Part shown: positions 1 through 5,304 of the stretch, piece after piece | Layout: each line of letters begins with the position of its first letter | Position numbering within the stretch: the first letter of the stretch is position 1 | Assembly: GCA_015488785.1 (NCBI GenBank) | Contig: WFNC01000509.1 | Coordinates: 1 to 6,276 of the forward strand | Origin: Flavobacteriales bacterium | GTDB taxonomy: Bacteria; Bacteroidota; Bacteroidia; Flavobacteriales_D; Parvicellaceae | Length of the DNA stretch: 6,276 nt | Direction: 5' to 3' | Made by a program: the position numbers and the translations under genes | Notes under the pieces: model-generated | The model's database searches: none | What the model was told of the DNA's origin: nothing | What the model saw: only the letters and a program-made list of their open reading frames with translations

Positions 1-1
1 C

Positions 2-97
2 GTCTATGGAGTTGATTTATTTAAGAAAGGTGTTTTAAATAAAGGGAATTTCATAATTATAGATAATAAAACCATACTATTAAATATACACTATTAA
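2..97 (+). CDS. C-terminal tail of an unidentified protein (partial)
   Basis: An open frame enters from the left edge and gives 31 codons, from VYGVDLFKKG to LLNIHY, before a TAA at 95-97. It has a plausible coding composition, alternating hydrophobic beta-like stretches (NFIIIDN, TILLNIHY) with Lys and Asn. It is followed by a gap of about 320 bp, which suits the end of a gene. The fragment is too short to name a family. An open stretch of this length can also occur by chance in AT-rich DNA, so this is only a moderate call. It shares the strand of the DUF4349 gene but is too far upstream to assume one operon. Confidence 0.42.
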   Translation, partial: VYGVDLFKKGVLNKGNFIIIDNKTILLNIHY

Positions 98-333
98 AGC
101 AAAATATTTAGTGAAAACAAGGTTAAATTTAAATTCCATACAAATTTTCAATTTATCTTTCTTTGGAAAGGCAGGGCTCAAAAATCAATTCTTATTTCTC
201 ACGACAGGCTTTCAATTAAGCATTGATACTATTTGTAAATTGAAACTTGAATAAGAGGTGTTAAATATTCATAATTTAGAATTTTAAGATAGCTTAAATA
301 GTGCTTTTCTTCCAAATAATAACTAGTTTTGAA

Positions 334-351
334 TAAAGAGTTATCTCTTTA
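334..351. other. AT-rich stem-loop, 7-bp stem
   Basis: TAAAGAG (334-340) pairs perfectly with CTCTTTA (345-351) across a TTAT loop. It lies 65 bp before the DUF4349 start codon. No strong T-run follows on either strand, so it is a poor intrinsic terminator. It may lie in the promoter region or be a chance structure. Confidence 0.25.
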
Positions 352-370
352 ATTAATCTAAACACCAATA

Positions 371-400
371 TTGGATTGAGTTATATTCAATTTAATGTTG
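371..400 (+). promoter_or_regulatory. Weak candidate Bacteroidota-type promoter for the DUF4349 gene
   Basis: The Bacteroidota primary sigma factor recognises TTG near -33 and TAnnTTTG near -7, about 19-20 bp apart. Here TTG (371-373) is followed 19 bp later by TAATGTTG (393-400), one mismatch from the -7 consensus. Transcription would begin near 407, giving a very short leader before the ATG at 416. The TTG overlaps a 10-bp palindrome CCAATATTGG (365-374), which could be an operator, although palindromes of that length are expected several times by chance in this window. The assignment rests on spacing and one near-match only. Confidence 0.25.
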
Positions 401-415
401 GTCTAATTTATCATT

Positions 416-1267
416 ATGAAACAAATTATTTGGACTTTATCAATTGTAGCTTTACTTGTTTCATGTGCCGACGGTTCAAAATTTGACATGCGTACGGAAG
501 GAAAGAGCGAAATCTCAGAAGCTTCTCAACCTTATGATGAGCCAAATGAAAAATCAATAGGAAACGTAAATGTCAGCAAACAAAAAACTCCAATTGACCG
601 AAAAATAATTTGGGTTGGAGATTTGGAACTACAAGTTGACAATGTAGATCGAGTTACTACCAAAATAACGGATATTTGTGCCAAGTTTGATGCTTTTGTA
701 TCGGACATGAATTTGAGAAGAACCAACTACGAAATTTCGAATAGAATTACTATTAAGGTAAAAAGTAAGGATTTTACAAATTTGATTAACGAAATAAAAG
801 GCAATGCTATTTTTACTAGAAAAATAGAAATCAGCTCTAACGATGTAACAGAAGAATTTCTAGACATTGAAACTCGACTAAAAACGAAGAGAGAAGTAAG
901 AAAAAGATACATTGACATTCTTCAAAATAAAACAGGCAATATAAAAGACGTAATAGAAGCAGAAGATGCGATAAGAAAAATAACCGAAGAGATTGAGGCA
1001 AAAGAAGGTCGTTTGAGGTACTTATCGAGTAGAGTAAACTTCAGTACTGTAAACATCTACCTGTTTCAAGAAGTAGATTTTAAAAATGAACCTCAAATTT
1101 ATATAAAACCATATACTTCAAAGTTAGTGGAAGCTTTACAAAACGGTTGGTCAATGGTGACAGAATTATTATTAATTATTTTTAATATCTGGCCACTTAT
1201 TCTTATTGGAGGTTTAATTGTTTGGAGAAGAAAGTGGATAAAAGGGAAGTTTGGTAAAGGAGAATAA
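416..1267 (+). CDS. DUF4349 domain-containing lipoprotein with C-terminal membrane anchor
   Basis: The 283-aa protein starts with a lipoprotein signal peptide: Lys2, a hydrophobic stretch, then the lipobox LVSC with Cys17 as the predicted lipidated residue. Residues about 20-58 are a polar linker. From about 61 comes a DUF4349-like domain, beginning DRKIIWVGDLELQV and continuing through a beta-rich segment (NRITIKVKSKDF, 109-120). A charged helical stretch with coiled-coil character spans about 144-202 (LDIETRLKTK ... EEIEAKEGRL) and leads into SSRVNFSTVNIYL. A membrane segment at about 248-270 is followed by RRKWIKGK, so the C-terminus should be cytoplasmic and the main domain periplasmic. 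A lipid anchor at one end and a transmembrane helix at the other suggest retention in the inner membrane. DUF4349 has no established biochemical role; I infer an envelope function only. The ATG at 416 is chosen because it gives the lipobox. No Shine-Dalgarno is seen. The stop lies 6 bp before the target duplication of a MITE, and the gene converges on the 1110-aa gene. Confidence 0.85.
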   Translation: MKQIIWTLSIVALLVSCADGSKFDMRTEGKSEISEASQPYDEPNEKSIGNVNVSKQKTPIDRKIIWVGDLELQVDNVDRVTTKITDICAKFDAFVSDMNLRRTNYEISNRITIKVKSKDFTNLINEIKGNAIFTRKIEISSNDVTEEFLDIETRLKTKREVRKRYIDILQNKTGNIKDVIEAEDAIRKITEEIEAKEGRLRYLSSRVNFSTVNIYLFQEVDFKNEPQIYIKPYTSKLVEALQNGWSMVTELLLIIFNIWPLILIGGLIVWRRKWIKGKFGKGE

Positions 1268-1273
1268 CACCCT

Positions 1274-1279
1274 TACTTA
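1274..1279. repeat. Left target site duplication of the MITE (TACTTA)
   Basis: TACTTA directly precedes the left end of the element and is repeated exactly at 1504-1509 directly after its right end. The match does not extend further: the bases before the two copies are T and C, and those after are G and A. The duplication is therefore exactly 6 bp, as left by a transposase making staggered cuts. Confidence 0.85.
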
Positions 1280-1294
1280 GGGTTCACTGAAAAA
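1280..1294 (+). repeat. MITE left terminal inverted repeat
   Basis: GGGTTCACTGAAAAA, the exact reverse complement of 1489-1503. Pairing fails at the next inner base (C1295 against C1488). The apparent extra outer A/T pair comes from the target duplication rather than the element. Confidence 0.85.
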
Positions 1295-1326
1295 CACTCG
1301 AGATCAGTAGTACTGCTGTTTAAGTA

Positions 1327-1340
1327 GCTTTTCAGACTTT
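1327..1340 (+). repeat. MITE internal direct repeat, copy 1
   Basis: GCTTTTCAGACTTT, matching 13 of 14 bases with GCTTTTTAGACTTT at 1478-1491. Repeated subterminal sequences of this kind can be transposase-binding sites, but that is inference here. Confidence 0.5.
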
Positions 1341-1361
1341 AAAATGCAAGGTTTTCTTTAT

Positions 1362-1382
1362 TGTACTAAGAATTTTAGTGCA
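1362..1382. other. MITE internal hairpin
   Basis: TGTACTAA (1362-1369) pairs with TTAGTGCA (1375-1382) across the loop GAATT. One position is T opposite G, which is a G-U wobble in RNA read from the + strand. No T-run follows directly, so it is not a standard terminator. Confidence 0.4.
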
Positions 1383-1477
1383 GTTGAATAGTCGTTAGCC
1401 TAAAAAACACATCCTATTTCGTTGCCTGCAACTCGCAGTAGATGCATACAGCTTCGTTTTGTCGCCTCATATGATAT

Positions 1478-1491
1478 GCTTTTTAGACTTT
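1478..1491 (+). repeat. MITE internal direct repeat, copy 2
   Basis: GCTTTTTAGACTTT, 13 of 14 identical to 1327-1340. Its last three T bases are shared with the right terminal inverted repeat, so only the right end of the element carries this motif next to its terminus. Confidence 0.5.
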
Positions 1492-1503
1492 TTCAGTGAA
1501 CCC
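1489..1503 (-). repeat. MITE right terminal inverted repeat
   Basis: TTTTTCAGTGAACCC, the exact reverse complement of 1280-1294. Its outermost base, C1503 on the + strand, is the third base (G) of the TAG stop codon of the - strand gene. Confidence 0.85.
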
Positions 1504-4500
1504 TACTTAATCAAAGTAATATGCCCCCTCACCTCTTCAAATTCTCCGTTTGATTTTTGAAAGGTGATTTGATAAATGTATAAACCTTGTTGAACTAGTT
1601 TTCCATTTTTTCGGTGGCTTCCATTCCACGCTTCATTGGCATCGGTAGATTCAAATACTATTTCGCTAAAACGGTTGTAAATTCTTATCGTATAAGATTC
1701 ATAATCTAACAAACTAACGATTGGCTTCCAGGTATTGTTAACCCCTCCAATGATTAATGCATTGGGAATATAGAGAATTGGATCTTGTTTGGCACAAGCT
1801 ACATTTGAACGGCTTGTTTCTTGAAGTCCGTAAGTATTTAAACTTTCAATAGCTTCTACATAATAACAAAATTTCCCTTCGGTAAAGCTCCCTACAAAAT
1901 CACTAATATCATCATTGTAAAACTGTTTGTTCGGAGGTAAGACGACTATAGCGTTAGGATTAAAAACGTCATTGACAGAACGGTAAACTTTATATCCAAC
2001 CAAATTTCCATTCCATTGTTTATAACTATCCCATTGTAGAAAATTAGTCAATGTAGAGGCATCTTCTGAAACATTTAGTAGAATTGTTTTCCCTATATTA
2101 GAAGTTGACGTTGGTCTCCCGCAACTGTCTTCTACTATAACACGGTAGTAATAAGGTTGATTTGTTGTTTCCACATCTAAGTCATTGAAAACAACTGGAT
2201 TTGAAATTGAACTAGTATTTGCAATTTCTTCAAAACTTGAAACATCATTTTCTAACGCTCTTTCTAGTCTGAAATTTGAAATTTGACCTGCCAAATCTTG
2301 ATGTATTCTAACCTCAACTTCATTATCGTCGAGTACAGTAGCCGTTTGCAAATAGTTAAAAGCAGGAACAGGTGGTTGATGCAAATAAATACAAGAAATA
2401 TTTGACAATGAAGTCTTTATTTCGTCGTTGGCAATTGCTTTTAAGACAAAACAGTAATCAGAATTTGAAATCCCTGTTTTAAAATGAAAAACGGTATCGC
2501 TAGTCGTTCCTACTACGGCATAAGCCCCTCCATTCTGAGCAGCTTCTATTTGATAATGTTTGACGCCATCGTTCCAGTTTTTGTATGAATTCCAATTCAA
2601 AGTCACCGTTTTAGTACAAACATCTAAACTTGAAGTTACAAAAATAGTTTCTTGTCCTATTCCCAATGCGCTTGTATTTGGAGTTGGATTCCAGCAACTA
2701 TCATAGACAGCCAAAGCATATGTTTCACTGTATTCATCTGCATTTGAATTTAAATAAGCATAATCGGTTGAATTATAACCATGAACCGTATCTACCGCTA
2801 TCCAGCCACCTCCAAAAAACTGAAAAATGATGTATGCACTTGCGTCTCCTGAAGTACTTGGCTCCCAATTGAGTGTTGCGTTTCCTGTTAAGGTATCAAC
2901 TGTCACCCAATTATAGATTGGAAGTTGAGGAGGCAACATATCCTGAAATTGATCGCCATCGATGTTTGAAAAAGAAGAACATCCAGAAGCATCTTTCAAT
3001 TCTATTTTATAATTTAAAAATGCATCACAAACCGATATTGTATCTCTGTAATATTCGTTCCCATATTGTGTAGAATCGAGTAAAGTCCAAATTCCCGCAG
3101 GATATTCTTGATAAATGTAATACCAATCATAAGCAGAACTCAGTAAAGGATCTGTCATTTTATTCCATTGTAAAACAGCCGTTCCGTCGCTAGGATTATT
3201 AACTGTTAAATAAATTGTTGAAACAGGGCTTAATATATCGCTCTCTGAATTGTTACAACCAAAAACAGATTTAACAAAATAGCTTACTGAACCATTGTTT
3301 GCATCGGCGGTCGTATGCGTAAAAGTTGTTGTGTTTATATTTGTTTCACTCCCTACTAAAGTATTATTATTGGTGTAAATTCTATATTCCTGAAAAGAAT
3401 TATTTGGATCATTTGGAGCTTCCCAGCTAAGGGTAACACCTCCATTTGCCAATACGCTTGCGCAATGTACAACAGGAGGATCAACGGGCGGTTCATTGTT
3501 TACAACGACAGCAACTGTAACTTCATTTTGTCCAGGAATGGAACAATAATCATCTTGAGCAACAATGGTAAAATAAAATGTTTTTTGAGCTCGATAACAA
3601 TCTTCTGTAAATAAACTACAACTGGTTTCCCAATTAAAAATAGAAACTACATTTTGAACATTTGAAACAGGCATTCCTGTAGTAGTTGTAGCGCAAGGCG
3701 TAAAAGGACAACCAAGATTTGGATTGGTAAGCCCCACTCCTACTTCTCCTCCAAAAACAGAAAGTGTCACCTGTTGATTATTTCCATTGGACAACAAATC
3801 ATTGTCTTGTGCTAGAATATTGAAAGAGGCGATATCTCCAGCGTTTACCGTAATGGTATTATTTGTAATTCCTGTTATTGTAATTGTTGGTGCAGCATTA
3901 GTCCCTGAGCAATTCACAATATTGACGAGCATTTCTCGATAAACAACAGCTATTAATTGACCACATCGCCAAGATTCTACTTTTACAACGGTACTATAAT
4001 TTCCTAATGTGACAGAATTAAATGTTAATAAGCCTGTATTAGAATTGAGTAAAGCACCAGAATTAGATGGATTTTGATTTGTTCCTGGTAACTGATTATT
4101 GGTTCCGTAACCACTTGCCCAAGAAACTTCTGAAGGAACTGTTGGCGGATTATAAACGGATCCAAAATCATTGTTTAATGGGTTTGAAAAATGATAACTA
4201 ATTGAATCTAAATCGCTGTCAAAAGCCCCTATATTATATGCTATATTTTCTCCCGCACAAACAACATTTAATGGAGGTTTTATAAACTGAGGAGAACTAT
4301 CGAAACAAGGGGAAGCATCTGTTCCGTTATAACTGTACATCGAAGCTCGAAGAGTTAAACCTGCGTTTTCGGGGTTGTTTAGGTTTACAGAAGCTCCTGT
4401 TCTAAAAAAAGCGTCCCAAGTAAAATGCCAACCAGCCGAGGGTGGAACTCCACTTAATGTGACAGGTGCACTTTGTAAAATGTATTCGATTATACTTCCT

Positions 4501-4835
4501 TGCCCTGGTGTTGAACAATTGAATTGAGGTGCTCCTCCTGCTATTTCGGTACAAGAAAATGAAAAATCATTGCTCCCTACGTTACTTAAGGGGATGACCG
4601 ATAAATTTGGATTGTTCCAAACTTTTATTTGCATTGAGGTAGGCGAAGGTTGATTTTGATTACAGTCTTGATAAACTTTGACTTGAAATACGTATTGTCC
4701 TGTTCCTAAACATGCCCAGGTTAACTCGCCTCCAACTAGATGATTGGAAAAAATCGGATTAGAAAACATAAAGAGTCCTAGCATTACAAAAAGTAATGAA
4801 ACAGTGTCTTTAATATTTTGAGTAATAATTGTCAT
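1503..4835 (-). CDS. T9SS type B sorting domain protein with six FnIII-like modules
   Basis: A predicted surface or secreted protein of 1110 aa, exported by Sec and then by T9SS. The frame extends upstream to a TTG at 4869-4871, but the ATG at 4833-4835 is preferred. It places the hydrophobic core (LLFVMLGLFMF) in a normal signal peptide with likely cleavage after IFS (residue 30), and it follows the A-rich GATAGAAAA. Residues about 31-310 form a Cys-containing domain opening HLVGGELTWACLG. Residues about 315-450 look cadherin- or Ig-like (ILAQDND). From 453 to about 1016 are six FnIII-like modules in three pairs. Each pair begins with PP (453, 635, 821), and the second module carries a conserved Trp (W557, W748, W935). 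Residues 1019-1110 are the type B sorting domain (LYIPNALIIGG ... YTIRIYNRFSEIVFE ... WNG ... GHITLIK). The usual PNxDGxND motif is replaced by IGGVNNTWKP. The TAG stop is built from the MITE's last base and its target duplication. An adhesin-like role is likely, but the ligand is unknown. Confidence 0.88.
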   Translation of the reverse strand: MTIITQNIKDTVSLLFVMLGLFMFSNPIFSNHLVGGELTWACLGTGQYVFQVKVYQDCNQNQPSPTSMQIKVWNNPNLSVIPLSNVGSNDFSFSCTEIAGGAPQFNCSTPGQGSIIEYILQSAPVTLSGVPPSAGWHFTWDAFFRTGASVNLNNPENAGLTLRASMYSYNGTDASPCFDSSPQFIKPPLNVVCAGENIAYNIGAFDSDLDSISYHFSNPLNNDFGSVYNPPTVPSEVSWASGYGTNNQLPGTNQNPSNSGALLNSNTGLLTFNSVTLGNYSTVVKVESWRCGQLIAVVYREMLVNIVNCSGTNAAPTITITGITNNTITVNAGDIASFNILAQDNDLLSNGNNQQVTLSVFGGEVGVGLTNPNLGCPFTPCATTTTGMPVSNVQNVVSIFNWETSCSLFTEDCYRAQKTFYFTIVAQDDYCSIPGQNEVTVAVVVNNEPPVDPPVVHCASVLANGGVTLSWEAPNDPNNSFQEYRIYTNNNTLVGSETNINTTTFTHTTADANNGSVSYFVKSVFGCNNSESDILSPVSTIYLTVNNPSDGTAVLQWNKMTDPLLSSAYDWYYIYQEYPAGIWTLLDSTQYGNEYYRDTISVCDAFLNYKIELKDASGCSSFSNIDGDQFQDMLPPQLPIYNWVTVDTLTGNATLNWEPSTSGDASAYIIFQFFGGGWIAVDTVHGYNSTDYAYLNSNADEYSETYALAVYDSCWNPTPNTSALGIGQETIFVTSSLDVCTKTVTLNWNSYKNWNDGVKHYQIEAAQNGGAYAVVGTTSDTVFHFKTGISNSDYCFVLKAIANDEIKTSLSNISCIYLHQPPVPAFNYLQTATVLDDNEVEVRIHQDLAGQISNFRLERALENDVSSFEEIANTSSISNPVVFNDLDVETTNQPYYYRVIVEDSCGRPTSTSNIGKTILLNVSEDASTLTNFLQWDSYKQWNGNLVGYKVYRSVNDVFNPNAIVVLPPNKQFYNDDISDFVGSFTEGKFCYYVEAIESLNTYGLQETSRSNVACAKQDPILYIPNALIIGGVNNTWKPIVSLLDYESYTIRIYNRFSEIVFESTDANEAWNGSHRKNGKLVQQGLYIYQITFQKSNGEFEEVRGHITLIK
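1504..1509. repeat. Right target site duplication of the MITE (TACTTA)
   Basis: Second exact copy of TACTTA. On the - strand it reads TAAGTA and encodes the end of the 1110-aa protein: the last base of the Ile codon, the AAG for the final Lys, and the first two bases (TA) of the stop codon. Confidence 0.85.
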
Positions 4836-4944
4836 TTTTCTATCTAAAGCCGAAAGTACAAAACTTTTCAATCAAGTTTTTACATTGTGAGATATTTCTA
4901 TCTGTTTAACGGTAATACGAATGTAAAGTTGTGTTTTAAATGAT

Positions 4945-4980
4945 AAAAAATGATTCTACCGAGTTTTGGTTTCGGTATCA
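4945..4980 (-). terminator. Candidate intrinsic terminator or leader hairpin
   Basis: Read on the - strand, TGATACCGA (4980-4972) pairs with TCGGTA (4962-4957) and then TCA (4953-4951), with a 3-nt bulge and a 9-nt loop (AACCAAAAC). The next bases are TTTTTT. The six-base-pair core TACCGA/TCGGTA is perfect. A stem plus T-run fits Rho-independent termination of transcription coming from the gene on the right, about 115 nt before the start of the 1110-aa gene. It could instead act in that gene's leader. The stem is short and only moderately GC-rich. Confidence 0.33.
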
Positions 4981-5059
4981 ATTTAATTTTTCGTAAAAAA
5001 CTAAATATTTATTATTATTTAATCTTTTACAAAACTTGAATTCAGCATCAAAAAAAGCA

Positions 5060-5081
5060 TTGTACATAATACGTTGTACAT
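5060..5081. repeat. Direct repeat pair TTGTACAT
   Basis: TTGTACAT occurs at 5060-5067 and 5074-5081, 14 bp apart start to start, and each copy contains the palindrome TGTACA. Tandem palindromic sites can be operator half-sites, and these lie upstream of the 1110-aa gene. The spacing is not a clear multiple of a helical turn and the region is AT-rich, so this is weak support. Confidence 0.28.
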
Positions 5082-5177
5082 TTTACAAAAAACAAAATAA
5101 ACAGCGGATTAAACTTTGGTTAATTTCTAAAATTAGAAATCCACACTAAACTCAGTAAAATCTATTAATTTTTGTTT

Positions 5178-5269
5178 GCGTTAGGGATAGGAGCAATTGT
5201 TTGAGCTCTTTTTTGTTTCGTTTTTTACGGAACAAAAAAAGCGAGTGCGGATAGCCCGCTCGAACGCCC
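5178..5269 (-). ncRNA. Structured element resembling Flavo-1 RNA
   Basis: Read on the - strand, the element opens GGGCGTT and closes CTATCCCTAACGC. GCGTT and AACGC (5267-5263 with 5182-5178) form a closing stem. Inside are a hairpin around CGGGCTATCCG (5262-5242), whose stem includes GCGG/CCGC with loop GCTAT, and a long hairpin at 5241-5208 in which a T-rich arm with GTT pairs with AAC and an A-rich arm, ending in CGT/ACG. A third small stem, GAGC/GCTC (5208-5205 with 5194-5191), precedes the CTATCCC motif. From memory, a GGGCGTT ... GGGCTATCC ... CTATCCCTAACGC layout recurs in Bacteroidota intergenic DNA and resembles the Flavo-1 RNA motif found by comparative genomics. I could not run a covariance search. 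It begins 35 bp after the stop of the upstream gene, so it could be a 3' UTR element, an independent RNA or a dispersed repeat. Its function is unknown. Confidence 0.55.
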
Positions 5270-5304
5270 AAGAAATAAATTAGTAATTATACCTATTAAA
5301 TATT

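Larger units (their letters stand above)
98..415. other. AT-rich intergenic region, no gene seen
   Basis: About 318 bp with no convincing reading frame on either strand. Most of it is very AT-rich, with one less AT-rich patch around 165-213 that includes GGAAAGGCAGGGCTC. A small stem CTTTC/GAAAG (157-161 with 166-170, loop TTTG) lies at the edge of that patch. A 7-bp stem-loop lies at 334-351 and a 10-bp palindrome CCAATATTGG at 365-374, just before the next gene. The region presumably holds the 3' end signals of the gene on the left and the promoter of the DUF4349 gene. I could not recognise a known RNA family here. Confidence 0.6.
1280..1503. mobile_element. 224-bp MITE-like non-autonomous element
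   Basis: The element begins GGGTTCACTGAAAAA and ends with its exact reverse complement, TTTTTCAGTGAACCC, giving 15-bp perfect terminal inverted repeats, and it is bracketed by TACTTA direct repeats. No open reading frame of useful length lies inside, so it must depend on a transposase encoded elsewhere. Internally there is a 14-bp direct repeat with one mismatch (GCTTTT[C/T]AGACTTT at 1327-1340 and 1478-1491), the second copy running into the right terminal repeat. There is a near-palindrome CAGTAGTACTGCTG (1305-1318) and an imperfect 8-bp hairpin (1362-1382). It fills the junction between two convergent genes, lengthening each 3' end, and its last base G forms the stop codon of the - strand gene. 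I could not assign the ends to a named IS family. Perfect repeats and an intact duplication suggest a fairly recent insertion. Confidence 0.85.
4836..5304. other. 469-bp intergenic region between two T9SS-substrate genes
   Basis: No gene is seen here on either strand. In the direction of the flanking genes (- strand) it holds a structured element (5178-5269) starting 35 bp after the upstream stop codon. After that come the direct repeats TTGTACAT (5060-5067 and 5074-5081) and TTTTACAAAA (5081-5090 and 5025-5034), and a hairpin followed by a T-run (4945-4980). The last part, about 110 bp, leads into the ATG and contains a small AGATA/TATCT stem (4890-4903). The length and these signals suggest that the two - strand genes are separate transcription units. 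No full TTG/TAnnTTTG promoter was found. TACTTTCG on the - strand (4857-4850) is one mismatch from the -7 box but lacks a -33 box at the right distance. Confidence 0.6.

Noticed and set aside
157..213. Less AT-rich patch in the first intergenic region as a small RNA
   Set aside because: Only a 5-bp stem could be drawn and no known motif was recognised, so there is not enough to call a feature.
365..374. Perfect palindrome CCAATATTGG as an operator
   Set aside because: A 10-bp palindrome is expected several times by chance in a window this size. It is mentioned only with the weak promoter.
532..918. Two short - strand frames of about 64 codons opposite the DUF4349 gene
   Set aside because: They lie wholly antisense to a well-supported gene, have no recognisable domain, and their composition mirrors the + strand coding sequence.
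1280..1503. The terminal inverted repeats acting as one large terminator hairpin
   Set aside because: The arms are separated by 194 nt, far too long for an intrinsic terminator loop. The target duplication shows they are transposon ends.
2873..3073. A 66-codon + strand frame inside the 1110-aa gene
   Set aside because: It is antisense to the FnIII region, has no plausible start context and no family resemblance.
4850..4889. - strand promoter directly before the 1110-aa gene (TACTTTCG or AAGTTTTG as a -7 box)
   Set aside because: Each is one mismatch from the consensus, but no TTG lies at the required spacing upstream.
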